Notes: generated by a model from the sequence alone, not told the origin. A DNA stretch of 64,000 nt from Allobosea sp. Tri-44 (GCF_004123845.1 NZ_NBDP01000007.1:310001-374000), one strand, 5' to 3'; positions 34,491 through 44,333 are shown, numbered from the stretch's first letter. Numbers and translations: made by a program.

Positions 34491-34805
34491 ATGGACGCTT
34501 CCAAGGCCCAGTTCCGCCGTGTCGCGGCCCGCGCAGGACAGCCGGCGATGCTCAGCTTCGACGGCACGACCATCCGGGCGACGACCGGCGATAGCGTCCT
34601 TGCCGCGCTGCTGGAGAGCGGCGCCCTGATCCGCCGGCTGGAGTTCGGAGCCGAGCCGCGCGCCGGCTTCTGCCTGATGGGCGCTTGCCAGGACTGCTGG
34701 GTCTGGAGCGCCGAAGGCGGCCGGATCAGGGCCTGCACCACGCAGGTCGTCGACGGGATGATCCTCTCCGCCGAGCCGCAGCCGCTGGTCAGGGCGGATG
34801 GCTGA
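34491..34805 (+). CDS. (2Fe-2S)-binding small subunit, HcnA / opine-oxidase type
   Basis: 104 residues with a plant-type ferredoxin fold. The four cluster ligands are Cys61, Cys66, Cys69 (CLMGACQDC) and Cys82 (RACTT). This is the small iron-sulfur subunit of a family of membrane-associated heterotrimeric dehydrogenases that includes HcnABC, opine oxidases and D-hydroxyproline or proline dehydrogenases. It overlaps the next gene by 8 bases. GGATCGGA before the ATG may be a weak ribosome site. Confidence 0.88.
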   Translation: MDASKAQFRRVAARAGQPAMLSFDGTTIRATTGDSVLAALLESGALIRRLEFGAEPRAGFCLMGACQDCWVWSAEGGRIRACTTQVVDGMILSAEPQPLVRADG

Positions 34806-36156
34806 CATCGTCATCGTCGGAGCCGGGCCGGCCGGCATCAGCGCAGCCGAGGTGCTGTGCGCGAAGGGGCTGAGGCCCGTTCTGATCGACGAGGGCGCGC
34901 GAGCAGGCGGCCAGGGCTATCGCCGGCCGGCCGACGATCTCGCGCTCGACATGAACCGGCTGATGGGGTCGGAGGCCGGGAAATACGCGGCATTGCATCG
35001 CCGCTTCGAGGCGCTGCGGCGGCAGATCGACTATCGTCCGCGGACGCTGGTCTGGGCCATCGACGGCAACCAGTTGCATCTGCTGCAGGACGGCCAAGCC
35101 GAGACGCTCGCCTTCGACAGGCTGCTGATCGCCAGCGGAGCGATGGACCGGGTGGTGCCCTTGCCCGGCTGGACCCTGCCCGGCGTGTTCACCCTCGGCG
35201 GCGCGCAGGTCGCGCTGAAGGATCAGGGCTGCCTGATCGGACGCCGCGTCGCCTTCCTGGGCTCGTCGCCTCTCTTGGCGCTGGCAGCAAAGCAATATCG
35301 CGACATGGGTGCGGAGATCGCTGTGATCGCCGATACCACGCCGTTGGCCGCCAAGGCCGCTGCCCTGCCGGCGCTGCTGCGGGCCCCGCGGACGCTGCTG
35401 CGCGGCATCTCGTATATGAGCGCGTCGCTGCGCGCCGGGACGCAGATGCTGCACGGTGTGACACCTGTCGCCGTCGAGGGAGAAGGCCGCGTCGAAGCTC
35501 TGCTCCTGCGAGATGCGCAGGGTCGTGAACGCCGTTTCGCCTGCGATGCGGTCGCGCTCGGCTATGGCCTGAAGCCGGAGACGCAGCTCGCCGACCTGGC
35601 GCAGGCCGAGTTCGCCTATGATCCGGATTTCAGGCTGCATCTGCCGAAGATCGATGGCCTGGGTCGAGCCCGGCCCGGCCTCTATCTCGCCGGGGACGGG
35701 GTGCGGATCGGCGGCGCCGACGCGGCCGAGGCGAGCGGCGCGCTCGCCGCCCACGCGATCCTCACCGATCTCGGCCAGCCGCAGGATGTCGAGGCGGTGA
35801 GGCGTTTGGCACGGCAGGTCGAGCGCCTGCGCGCTTTCCAGCGCGGGCTGGCGGGCGCCTTCGCCTGGCCAGCCGCGCAGATCGCCGCCCTGCCCGATTC
35901 CGTCATGCTGTGCCGCTGCGAGAACGTGATGGTCGGTGACGTCCGCACGGCGATGGGCAAGGAGCTCGGCCCGATCGAGGTCAACCGGGTCAAGGCGATG
36001 ACCCGCTGTGGGATGGGGCGTTGCCAAGGCCGGGTCTGCGGTCCCGCCTTGCAGGAGATCGTAGCGGCCGGGCGGGACGGTGCCACCGCCGGGCGGCTGC
36101 GTGGCCAAGCCCCGGTCAAGCCGATCGCGCTCGCCGCCGCCGGCGATCCGGCATGA
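34798..36156 (+). CDS. NAD(P)/FAD-dependent oxidoreductase, HcnB / OoxA type, with C-terminal 2Fe-2S domain
   Basis: 452 residues. The FAD fingerprint is IVGAGPAGISAAEVLCAKG at about 5-23, with a second dinucleotide-type segment GRRVAFLGSSPLLALAA. The C-terminal end has CRCENV and MTRCGMGRCQGRVC, a BFD-like 2Fe-2S site with a Cys-x-Cys and spaced Cys pairs. Such subunits transfer electrons between the substrate-oxidising flavoprotein and the small ferredoxin. Its end overlaps the next ATG (ATGA), so the three subunits are made together. Confidence 0.92.
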   Translation: MADIVIVGAGPAGISAAEVLCAKGLRPVLIDEGARAGGQGYRRPADDLALDMNRLMGSEAGKYAALHRRFEALRRQIDYRPRTLVWAIDGNQLHLLQDGQAETLAFDRLLIASGAMDRVVPLPGWTLPGVFTLGGAQVALKDQGCLIGRRVAFLGSSPLLALAAKQYRDMGAEIAVIADTTPLAAKAAALPALLRAPRTLLRGISYMSASLRAGTQMLHGVTPVAVEGEGRVEALLLRDAQGRERRFACDAVALGYGLKPETQLADLAQAEFAYDPDFRLHLPKIDGLGRARPGLYLAGDGVRIGGADAAEASGALAAHAILTDLGQPQDVEAVRRLARQVERLRAFQRGLAGAFAWPAAQIAALPDSVMLCRCENVMVGDVRTAMGKELGPIEVNRVKAMTRCGMGRCQGRVCGPALQEIVAAGRDGATAGRLRGQAPVKPIALAAAGDPA

Positions 36157-37307
36157 GCGAGCACACCAGCGATGTCGTGATCGTCGGGGGCGGGCTGATC
36201 GGCGCCTGGACCGCCTTTTTCCTCGCCCGGCGCGGACAACGTGTGAGCTTGATCGAGAAGGGCGTCGTCGGCGCGCAGTCGAGCGGCGTCAACTTCGGGA
36301 ACCTGCGTCTCCAGGGCCGCTTTCCCGGCCAGTATCCGCTGTCCCTGCGCTCCCAGGCGCTCTGGGAGGATTTCGATGCGCTGATCGGCGAGGATTGTGA
36401 GTTCGAGCAGACCGGCCATCTCTATCTCGCCTACGACGAGGACGAGCATGCCAGACTAGAGGGCTATGCCGAGGTTTCCGAATCCTACGGGCTCACCATC
36501 GAACACCTCGGCCGTGTCGACCTCAAGCGGCGCTGGCCCTGGCTTGGCGAGCGCGCCGTCGCAGCAACCTTCTCGGCGCGCGACGCCACCGCCAATCCGC
36601 GCCTCGCCACCCCGGCGATTGCGCGCGCTGCCGCAAGGCACGGAGCCGTCATCCGCGAGAACACGCCTGTCACCGCAGTCGATCGCTCGGGCGACGGTTT
36701 TGCGCTGACGCTGGCCGACGGAGAAGCGTTGAGCTGCGGCGCGCTCGTCAACTGCGCCGGCGCCTGGGCGCTGGAGGTCGCGGAGCGTTTCGGCGAGACC
36801 GCGCCGGTCTTCCCGGCCGGCCCGCCCCAGTTCGTGACGGAGCCGTTTCCCTATCTGATCGGCCCGTCGGTTCAGGCGATCGACGGCTCGGTGATTTTTC
36901 GTCAGATTCCGCGCGGCAACATCATCCTGGCCGGCTATCCGCGCACGGCGGCCGACCCGGAGGCGAACCGCGCACCGGTCCCTCCCGCCAAGACGCTCGC
37001 GGCGATGAGGGCACTGGCGCGCGTCGCGCCCATGCTCGCACAGTGCCATGTCATCCGCGTCTGGTCCGGCATCGAGGCCTATCTGCCCGACATGATCCCG
37101 GTGATCGGGCGAAGCGAGACGACGGCGGGGCTGTTCCATGCCTTTGGCTTCTGCGGCCATGGCTTCCAGATCGGCCCCGGCGTTGGGCTCTGCCTAAGCG
37201 AGATGATCGTGGACGGCGCAACCCAGACGCCGCTGGAGCCGTTCTCGATCGGACGCTTTCGCACAAAGCAGGCGGTCAGCGAAAAATTCCGCAAGGAATT
37301 CGACTGA
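36153..37307 (+). CDS. FAD-dependent oxidoreductase (DAO family), HcnC / OoxB-type catalytic subunit
   Basis: 384 residues. FAD fingerprint VVIVGGGLIGAWTAFFLARR at about 8-27; the sequence ends with GFCGHGFQIGPGVGLCLSEM, the C-terminal FAD motif of glycine/sarcosine/D-amino-acid oxidases. It should oxidise the C-N bond of a secondary amino acid, imino acid or opine and pass electrons to its partners. The longer open frame to 36021 overlaps the previous gene; ATG at 36153 gives the ATGA overlap. HcnABC makes HCN from glycine in pseudomonads, but here opine or imino-acid oxidation is at least as likely. Confidence 0.92.
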   Translation: MSEHTSDVVIVGGGLIGAWTAFFLARRGQRVSLIEKGVVGAQSSGVNFGNLRLQGRFPGQYPLSLRSQALWEDFDALIGEDCEFEQTGHLYLAYDEDEHARLEGYAEVSESYGLTIEHLGRVDLKRRWPWLGERAVAATFSARDATANPRLATPAIARAAARHGAVIRENTPVTAVDRSGDGFALTLADGEALSCGALVNCAGAWALEVAERFGETAPVFPAGPPQFVTEPFPYLIGPSVQAIDGSVIFRQIPRGNIILAGYPRTAADPEANRAPVPPAKTLAAMRALARVAPMLAQCHVIRVWSGIEAYLPDMIPVIGRSETTAGLFHAFGFCGHGFQIGPGVGLCLSEMIVDGATQTPLEPFSIGRFRTKQAVSEKFRKEFD

Positions 37308-37661
37308 TGGATCGAGAGATCAACGCTGATCATTCGATGGAGCGCCAACTGCTCGCGCTGGAGCCATTGACCTGCGACTGACTTGTCATTCAGCTGCGGT
37401 TAGAGCTTCGGCGGGTTTTTGCGCGGATTTGCGCGGTTGCGATGAGACCGGCGGCGCAGGCCGCCGGCGGGATGTAGTCGAGCGCAAGTAGCCAAATTCG
37501 ATGTCGCAAAATGGCCCATTGTCGACATATGGAACGTCCGCTTCTGGGCGTCCGGTTTGAGTATCGGCGGGCAATTGACCCGCCGAAGGCAGACGAGGCT
37601 CCGGCTATTGCCGAGAGCAGCGGCGGCTGACAGGTGTCGCGGCTGCTCCTAGGATCGCATC
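37308..37661. other. Intergenic region after the dehydrogenase operon
   Basis: 354 bases between tandem operons. A 24-codon open frame right after the stop has no support. The hairpin at 37448-37467 is listed separately. The last part should hold the LysR gene promoter; I see no clear -35/-10 pair. Confidence 0.4.
37448..37467 (+). terminator. Strong hairpin, possible terminator of the dehydrogenase operon
   Basis: CCGGCGGC (37448-37455) and GCCGCCGG (37460-37467) form a perfect 8-bp GC stem with a GCAG loop, the same loop as the hairpin at 3451-3470. No T-run follows. It lies about 140 bases after the operon's stop codon. Confidence 0.4.
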
Positions 37662-38570
37662 ATGCGTGCCCGTCAGATCGAAGTCTTTCGCATGGTCATG
37701 CGCTGCGGCACGCTGACCGGCGCCGCCGAGGCGCTCAATGTCTCGCAGCCGGCGCTCAGCCAGATCCTGCTGCACACCGAGGATGAGCTCGGCTTCAAGC
37801 TGTTCCTGCGGGTGAAGGGGCGACTGATCCCGACTCCCGAGGCCGAGGAGATCTATCCCGAGGTCGAGCGCCTGTTCGGCGATCTCGAAATGCTCAGGCG
37901 ACGCACGCGTGACCTGCGTCACGGCAAGGCCGGCCTCGTGCGCCTCGCCGCCTCGGCACCGCCATCCCTCTCTTTCGTTCCGGAGGCGCTGCGTCATTTC
38001 CGTGCAGCGCATCCGAACACGCGCGTGCGCTCCTATGTCGTGCCGGCCGAGGTCATCCTGACCATGCTCGACCGCGACCAGGCCGGGCTCGGCATCGCCA
38101 TGATGGACCAGCCGACGCCCTTCATCGAGACAGAGGTGGTCGGCTACACCCGCGTGGTCTGCGTGCTGCCGACCAGCCATCCGCTGGCCGAGCGCGAGGC
38201 CATCGGCGCAGAGGACCTCGATGGCGAGACGCTGATCTCCTACCGCGCCGAATCGCTGCCGGGGCAATTGCTGCGCGACGCGCTGGCCAAGCAAGGCCAG
38301 CCGTTCCGGCCTGAGATGGAGATCGACGTCTCGATCATCGCGCTCGCCTTCGTGCAGCAGAGACTCGGCGTCGCCGTCGTCGACGGTCTCCTGCCCTGGC
38401 ACAATTTCCCCGGGCTGGTGACGCGTCCGTTCCGACCGCATGTCGCCTTGCCGCTCTGCCTGCTCACCAGCACGCGCCGGCCGCTCTCGCGCAGCCATGA
38501 GCTGCTGCGCAACCACATCCGCACGGCCTGCCAGCAGCTCGATCTCGACCAGCCTGCGCCCGAGGCATAA
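37662..38570 (+). CDS. LysR family transcriptional regulator
   Basis: 302 residues. Winged helix at about 1-60 (FRMVMRCGTLTGAAEALNVS then QPALSQIL), linker, and a periplasmic-binding-like effector domain from about 90. It precedes the hydantoinase-type genes by 90 bases on the same strand and presumably regulates them; the LysR-operon arrangement here is tandem rather than the more usual divergent one. Confidence 0.92.
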   Translation: MRARQIEVFRMVMRCGTLTGAAEALNVSQPALSQILLHTEDELGFKLFLRVKGRLIPTPEAEEIYPEVERLFGDLEMLRRRTRDLRHGKAGLVRLAASAPPSLSFVPEALRHFRAAHPNTRVRSYVVPAEVILTMLDRDQAGLGIAMMDQPTPFIETEVVGYTRVVCVLPTSHPLAEREAIGAEDLDGETLISYRAESLPGQLLRDALAKQGQPFRPEMEIDVSIIALAFVQQRLGVAVVDGLLPWHNFPGLVTRPFRPHVALPLCLLTSTRRPLSRSHELLRNHIRTACQQLDLDQPAPEA

Positions 38571-38660
38571 GGGCGACTTATCCGGCACTGCCGTTTTGGT
38601 GTTGGACCCTGCGCGGCACCCTCTCCAAGACTGGTCCGTCTTTTGTGGAACGGGCCCATC

Positions 38661-40712
38661 ATGAGCTGGCGTATCGGCGTCGACATCGGCGGCACCTTCA
38701 TCGACTTCTGCGCGCTGGAAACCGGCAGCGGCCGCGTCGAGACGATCAAGGTTTTGACGACACCTGACGCCCCGGGCCGCGAACTCCTCGCCGGGCTCGA
38801 CCTGCTGAACGAGCGCCATGCCGTGCCGCCGGAGGAGATCGTCTCCTTCGTCCACGGCACCACGGTCGGCATCAACACCATCATCCAGCGCAAGGGCAGT
38901 CGCCTCGGCCTGATAACCACCGCCGGCTTCGAGGACGTGATCGAGCTGGCGCGCCTGCGCATGCCCGACATGTATTCGCTGTTCTGCGCCCGCCCGGAGC
39001 AGCTCATCCCCCGCGACTGCGTCTTCGGCGTCGGCGGGCGCATCCTCTCCGATGGCAGCATCGCCGAGCCTCTCGACCGCGACGCCCTCGCCGATGCGAT
39101 TGCCAAGCTCAAGGCGCGCAGCGTCGACGGCGTGATCGTCTCCTTCCTGCACGCCTATCGCAATCCCGCTCATGAAACCGAGGCGCGGGCGCTGATCGCC
39201 GAGCTCGCGCCGGAGCTCTTCGTCTTCAGCACCAGCGAGGTCTGGCCGGTCATCCGCGAATATGAGCGCACCACAACTGCGATCCTGAACGGCTACGTCC
39301 ACCCGCGCGTCTCGGGTTATCTCGATGCCCTCGAAGAGGCCCTCGTCTCGCGTGGCGTGCCGGCCGGCGCGATGCTGACCAAGTCGAATGGCGGGGTGAT
39401 GAACGCCGCGACCGGCAAGCGCTCCTGCGTCAACATGCTGCTCTCGGGTACGGCCTCCGGCGTGATCGGCGCGGCCTATCTCGCCGAGCAGGCCGGCGCG
39501 AAGAACATCCTCACCCTCGACATCGGCGGCACCAGCGCCGACCTCGCCTTGATCATCGACGGCCAGCCGCAATTCGGGACGGGCGAGGTCGTTGGCGACT
39601 TTCCTCTCTATGTGCCGAGCGTCTCCGTCACCTCGATCGGCGCCGGCGGCGGCTCGATCGCCTGGGCCGACGCCTTCGGCGTGCTTAAGGTCGGCCCCGA
39701 AAGCGCTGGCTCGACGCCCGGCCCCGCCTGCTATGGTCGCGGTGGCGCCCGTGCCACCGTCACAGATGCGATGGCGACCTGCGGCCTCCTCGGCCACACC
39801 GCCCTCGCCTATGACCAGATCGGCATGCGCCGCGACCTGGCGCAGAAGGTGGTCAGCGAGGTCGCCGCAATGCTCGGCCGCAGCGCCGAGACGACGGCCG
39901 AGGCGATCATCGCCATCGCCGTCTCCGAGATGTTCGTCGAGGTCAACAAGCTCGTCGCCCGTTACGGCGTCGATCTGCGCGACTTCGCGCTGATGCCGTT
40001 CGGTGGCGCCGGGCCGATGCTCGGCTGCTTCCTGGCGCGCGAGCTTGGGATACCGCGCGTGCTGGTGCCGCGCCGGCCCGGCGTCGTCAGCGCACTCGGC
40101 GGGCTGATCGCCGATCTGAAGGGCGACTTCATCCAGAGCGTCTTTGCAGCCGCAGAGCCCGCCTCGTTGCCGCAATTGCTGGAGGCGCTGGCGCAGCTCA
40201 AGCGCGACGGGCTCGCCTGGATCCGCGAGGATCAGCGCTTCACCGGCCCCGTGGTCGAAACCTTAAGCGCCGACATGCGCTATCACGGCCAGTCCTTCGA
40301 GATCGAGGTGCCGCTCTCCGAGAGCTGGCTGGTCGAGGGCGATCTCGCGGCGATCCGCGCCGCCTTCCACCGCCAGCACCTCGACATCTACGACTTCAAC
40401 GACGAGGCGGCCGAGGTCCAGATCGTCAATCTGCGCCTCGTCGTCACCGGCGCGACGCCGCGGCCGGAGCTCGCCCCGGCAAGCGAGGCGGTCGACGAGG
40501 CCGTGATCCCGGCGCGCTTCATCACGGTCTGGCTCGACGGCGGCGAGCGCGAGGTTGCGCTCTTCCACCGCGAGGCGCTGCGCTGCGGCCAGCATTTCTC
40601 CGGCCCGGCCGTGGTCGCGCAGGAGGACACCACGATCTGCATTCCGGCCGGTTTCGAGGCTGAGGTCGACGCCTTCCTCAACCTGCATCTCACCCTGCGC
40701 GAGGGAGCCTGA
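38661..40712 (+). CDS. Hydantoinase/oxoprolinase family protein, subunit A (HyuA type)
   Basis: 683 residues of the ASKHA-fold family covering N-methylhydantoinase A, 5-oxoprolinase A and acetophenone carboxylase subunits. Phosphate-binding motifs IGVDIGGTFIDF (about 5-16) and TLDIGGTSADLALI, plus GPGPACYGRGG-like STPGPACYGRGG, are visible. Members hydrolyse or carboxylate with ATP, acting with subunit B. The ATG at 38661 is better than one at 38643 that has less family similarity. It is 2 bases from the subunit B gene. Cyclic amide (hydantoin or oxoproline) cleavage is the likely role. Confidence 0.93.
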   Translation: MSWRIGVDIGGTFIDFCALETGSGRVETIKVLTTPDAPGRELLAGLDLLNERHAVPPEEIVSFVHGTTVGINTIIQRKGSRLGLITTAGFEDVIELARLRMPDMYSLFCARPEQLIPRDCVFGVGGRILSDGSIAEPLDRDALADAIAKLKARSVDGVIVSFLHAYRNPAHETEARALIAELAPELFVFSTSEVWPVIREYERTTTAILNGYVHPRVSGYLDALEEALVSRGVPAGAMLTKSNGGVMNAATGKRSCVNMLLSGTASGVIGAAYLAEQAGAKNILTLDIGGTSADLALIIDGQPQFGTGEVVGDFPLYVPSVSVTSIGAGGGSIAWADAFGVLKVGPESAGSTPGPACYGRGGARATVTDAMATCGLLGHTALAYDQIGMRRDLAQKVVSEVAAMLGRSAETTAEAIIAIAVSEMFVEVNKLVARYGVDLRDFALMPFGGAGPMLGCFLARELGIPRVLVPRRPGVVSALGGLIADLKGDFIQSVFAAAEPASLPQLLEALAQLKRDGLAWIREDQRFTGPVVETLSADMRYHGQSFEIEVPLSESWLVEGDLAAIRAAFHRQHLDIYDFNDEAAEVQIVNLRLVVTGATPRPELAPASEAVDEAVIPARFITVWLDGGEREVALFHREALRCGQHFSGPAVVAQEDTTICIPAGFEAEVDAFLNLHLTLREGA

Positions 40713-40714
40713 TC

Positions 40715-42718
40715 ATGGTCGACAAGGTGACCCTGCAGGTCCTGGCCAATCATTGCCGGGCCGCAGCCGAGAACATGGCCTATACGCTCTACCGCACGGC
40801 GCATTCCACCTTCGTCAAGGAGACAGAGGACTTCACGGTGATGGTGATGGACCGCACCGGGCGCGTCGTCGCCGTGCCGATGGATCTCGGCGCGACCTGG
40901 TATCCGGGGATGAACTACAACCGCGCCATCGAGATGGTGCCGGATTACCGCCCGGGCGACATCGCCTTCACCAACGACCCCTATAGCGGCTATCTCGCCA
41001 CTCACGCCCCCGACACACATCTATGGAAGCCGATCTTCCACGAGGGCGAGATCGTCTGCTTCGTCGGCGGCCATGTCCACAACACCGATATGGGCGGGGC
41101 GGTGCCGGCGAGCCTGTCGCGCTCGCTCACCGAGATCCATCAGGAGGGCATCCGCTTCCCGCCGATGACGCTGATGCGCGACGGCGCCTTCGACGAGACG
41201 GTTTTGCGCATCATGATGATGAATGTGCGCAAGCCGGCGCTCAACATGGGCGACCTCAAGGCGCTGGCCGGCGCGCTCAACACCGGCGAGCGTAAGATCC
41301 AGGCGATGGTCGCCAAGTTCGGCGCCCAGGGCTTCATGGATGGGCTCGACGGGCTGATGGACTATGCCGAGCATCAGGCCCGCGAGATCCTGCGCTCCAT
41401 TCCCGACGGCGAGTACTTCTTTTCCGACTATGCCGACGAGGACAGCGTCGACGGCAATCCCTGCCGGCTGGCGCTGACGCTGACGATCAAGGGCGACGCG
41501 GCGATCCTCGACTTCACGGGATCGGACCCGCAGCTCGGCTCATCGCTCAACGTGCCGACCGGCTCCGACCCGCGCCATACGCTGCTGCTCGTCGGCGTCT
41601 ACTATGTGCTCTACACTCTGAACCCGCAGCTCCTGCTCAATTCCGGCCTGACCCGGCCCTTCACCTGCATCGCGCCGGAAGGGACGGTGCTGAACCCGTC
41701 CTTCCCGGCGGCGGTCGGCATGCGCAGCCTGACCTGCGCGCGCCTGCGCAGCCTGATCTTCGGCGCCTTCAGCCTCGCCGCGCCCGAGCGCCTGCCGGCG
41801 GCGCCGGCAGGCTCCAGCTCGATCGTCAATGTGATGACGACCGACGAGAAGACGCATCGCAGCGTCATCGCCGCGATCAATCCGGTGGTCGGCGGCGGCG
41901 GCGGCATGCCGCATCGCGACGGGCCGAACGGCTCGGGCGCCGACGCCGCCTATCTCAAGAACACGCCGATCGAGATCACCGAGACCGAGGTGCCGATCCG
42001 CTTCATGCGCTACGGGCTGCAGCCGGATTCAGGAGGCGCCGGGCGCTGGCGCGGCGGGCTCGCGACAGTGATGGAGTTCAAGGTGTTCTCGCCGAACTCG
42101 CGCATCACCGTGCGCAATCGCGACCGCTCGCATTTCCGGCCGTGGGGCACGCTCGGCGGCCTCTCCGCCGAGACCTCGAACTTCATCATCAACCCCGGCC
42201 GTCCCAATGAGCGCATCCTCGGCAACACCGACATCGCCATCGCTGAGCCGGGCGACGTAATCCATATCCACTCGCCGGGCGGCGGCGGACGCGGCTCGCC
42301 ATTGGAGCGCGAGCCGGAGCGGGTCCTGCTCGATGTCGAGCGCGGCTATGTCAGCCTTGACGCGGCGCAGGCGCTCTACGGCGTGGTGATCGAAGGGGAC
42401 GCCGTCGATTCCGATGCGACCGCCGCGTTGCGAGCGGAGCTGACGGCGCGCGCCCATGAGACTCATTTCCATTTCGGCCCGGAGCGGGACGCGTTCGAGC
42501 AGGTCTGGACGGCGGAGAACTATGGTGCGCTGACGCGGTTGCTGGCCGGTTTGCCGGTCCACTGGCGCTTCTTCACCAAGACCAAGCTGTTCGCCGCGAT
42601 GCGCGATGCGTCCGGCAAGCTCGACCTTGCCGCGGCCTTCGCAATCGTTCGGCGAGATTATCCGCAAATTCCGGAGGTCGGGGAGGATGCGCCAGAGATT
42701 GCGCAGGCGGCCGAATAG
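40715..42718 (+). CDS. Hydantoinase B/oxoprolinase family protein, subunit B (HyuB type)
   Basis: 667 residues; about 100 longer than the smallest HyuB proteins because of a C-terminal extension after the Gly-rich IHSPGGGGRGSPLEREP. Family signatures are AAENMAYTLYRTAHSTFVKE, FTNDPYSGYLATHAPD and FVGGHVHNTDMGG, with conserved His and Asp residues that bind metal. GAGGGAG lies before the ATG. It works with subunit A in ATP-dependent opening of a cyclic amide. The stop is 9 bases from the convergent MOSC gene. Confidence 0.93.
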   Translation: MVDKVTLQVLANHCRAAAENMAYTLYRTAHSTFVKETEDFTVMVMDRTGRVVAVPMDLGATWYPGMNYNRAIEMVPDYRPGDIAFTNDPYSGYLATHAPDTHLWKPIFHEGEIVCFVGGHVHNTDMGGAVPASLSRSLTEIHQEGIRFPPMTLMRDGAFDETVLRIMMMNVRKPALNMGDLKALAGALNTGERKIQAMVAKFGAQGFMDGLDGLMDYAEHQAREILRSIPDGEYFFSDYADEDSVDGNPCRLALTLTIKGDAAILDFTGSDPQLGSSLNVPTGSDPRHTLLLVGVYYVLYTLNPQLLLNSGLTRPFTCIAPEGTVLNPSFPAAVGMRSLTCARLRSLIFGAFSLAAPERLPAAPAGSSSIVNVMTTDEKTHRSVIAAINPVVGGGGGMPHRDGPNGSGADAAYLKNTPIEITETEVPIRFMRYGLQPDSGGAGRWRGGLATVMEFKVFSPNSRITVRNRDRSHFRPWGTLGGLSAETSNFIINPGRPNERILGNTDIAIAEPGDVIHIHSPGGGGRGSPLEREPERVLLDVERGYVSLDAAQALYGVVIEGDAVDSDATAALRAELTARAHETHFHFGPERDAFEQVWTAENYGALTRLLAGLPVHWRFFTKTKLFAAMRDASGKLDLAAAFAIVRRDYPQIPEVGEDAPEIAQAAE

Positions 42719-42738
42719 CCGCCGGCTTCAGCCGACGG
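42719..42738. terminator. Hairpin at the junction of convergent genes
   Basis: CCGCCGGC (42719-42726) pairs with GCCGACGG (42731-42738) around TTCA, with one mismatch. It sits between the HyuB stop (42718) and the MOSC stop (42728) and extends into the MOSC 3' end. It may terminate transcription from both sides; no T-run. Confidence 0.4.
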
Positions 42739-43441
42739 TGACGGCTGCGCCGGCCGCGATCTGGCCGGGCGTCACCACGTCGCAATAGATCCCGAACTTG
42801 CGCTCGTGGCGCTTGACCACGGTCCGCAGGATTTCGACGTCCTGCGGCAGGCCCTCCTGCGCGATGGTGATGAAGCCGCAGCGTCCGCAGGGTTCACGCC
42901 CCCGCAGCACGACGTCCCCGATCCTGATCTCGCGACCGATCCAGCCATGCTCCGGTATGGCCTCCGTCCCATCGGGCCAGTCGACGAGGATATTGGGCCG
43001 GAAGCGACGGGCAGCGATGACGCTGCCGGGCAGTTCCCGCTCGAGGCTGCCCAGCGCCGCGCTGGTGACGAGATGGATCGGCGCATGCTCGTAGCGTGGC
43101 CTGAATCCGCCTGATCCGACGGCGTCGAACCGCTTCAGCACCGGCATGAAGCCGAAGGCCTGTGACAGGCCCTCCAGCAGCTCCGAATCCTCCGGCACCG
43201 CCCAGCGTTCGCCATCGAGGGAGAGGGCGACGCCCTCGCCTGCGACCTTGGCATGAGCGCGCGGCACGCCGATGAAATGCTTCTCGCGGCCCGGCGAGGC
43301 GATGCGGCCGGTGGCGGCGTCGAGCAGCCCCCAGATCCGGTCGCCGGCGACGCCGCCGGCATTTACATCGAGCTGGTCCAGCTGCTCGCCGGCCACCGAG
43401 CTGACCGGGTAGCGCCAGAGTTCGGCGACCTTTCCCGTCAC
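42728..43441 (-). CDS. MOSC domain-containing protein
   Basis: 237 residues combining the MOSC N-terminal beta-barrel (about 1-90, starting VTGKVAELWRYPVSS with LDVNAGGVAGDRIWGLLD) and the MOSC domain (about 100-237). The conserved Cys lies in EPCGRCGFITIAQEG. MOSC proteins carry or transfer activated sulfur or bind the molybdenum cofactor, as in mARC, which reduces N-hydroxylated compounds. GTG at 43441 gives a GTGA overlap with the permease gene, so it belongs to the transporter operon. Reduction of an N-oxygenated compound imported by that transporter is a testable idea only. Confidence 0.88.
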   Translation of the reverse strand: MTGKVAELWRYPVSSVAGEQLDQLDVNAGGVAGDRIWGLLDAATGRIASPGREKHFIGVPRAHAKVAGEGVALSLDGERWAVPEDSELLEGLSQAFGFMPVLKRFDAVGSGGFRPRYEHAPIHLVTSAALGSLERELPGSVIAARRFRPNILVDWPDGTEAIPEHGWIGREIRIGDVVLRGREPCGRCGFITIAQEGLPQDVEILRTVVKRHERKFGIYCDVVTPGQIAAGAAVTVG

Positions 43442-44333
43442 TGGCCCTCCATCCGCGGATCGAGCGCATCGCGCAGACCGTCGCCGATGAAGTTGAAGCT
43501 GGTGACCGCGAGCGTGATCGCGGCGCCGGGGATGATGGCGAGCCAGGGCGCGCTGGTGAGATAGCTCTGGGCGCTTTCCAGCATGTTGCCCCAGCTCGGC
43601 GTCGGCGGCTGGATGCCGAAGCCGAGGAAGGAGATGTAGCTTTCGGCCAGGATCGCATGGGCGACATTGAGCGTGGCGGCGACGACGATCGGCGCAATCG
43701 CGTTCGGCAGGAGCTCGCGGACCATGATGCGCCGGTTGCTCGCACCGAAGGAGACGGCTGCCTGCGCGAATTCGCGCGTCTTCAGCGAGCGGATCTGCGC
43801 CTCGACCACGCGCGCGACCTCCATCCATGAGGTCATCGCGATCAGGAGGATGATCGACGGCACCGAGGGGGCGATCAGCGCCGAGATCGCCAGCAGCAGG
43901 AAGATCGAGGGGAAGCACAGCATCGCATCGACGAAGCGCATCAGCGTCGCGCCGATGACGCCCTCGTAGAAGCCGGCGACCATGCCCACGACGATGCCGA
44001 TCGCCATCGCGATCGCCATGGCCGAAAAGCCGACCGCCAGCGATATCCGGCCCGCCATCAGGAGGCGCGCGAGGATGTCGCGGCCGAGCGGGTCGGTGCC
44101 GAGGACATGCGGACCGGAGAAGGGCGGCGCGAAGCGGTTGCGGATGTCGATGAAGGTGTCGGTGTAAGGCAGGAGCCAGGGCCCGACGATGCAGGCGAGC
44201 GTCAGGAAGACGATCGTCGCCGCGCCGAAGACCGCGAGCCTGTGCCGGCGGAAGCGGCGCAGACCCGGGCTGTTCCAGAAGCCGGGGGCCGGCGGCAAAG
44301 CGGGCTCTGCCGTGCTGGTGAAAGGCATGCCGC

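Noticed and set aside
34789..36108. A 439-codon minus-strand frame opposite the HcnB-like gene
   Set aside because: No motif, and the plus strand has intact FAD and 2Fe-2S sites.
37308..37381. A 24-codon frame directly after the HcnC-like gene
   Set aside because: Too short and without ribosome site or similarity.
37605..40175. An 856-codon minus-strand frame
   Set aside because: It runs antisense through the LysR and HyuA genes, whose families are clear; the product lacks any motif and is typical of GC-rich shadow frames.
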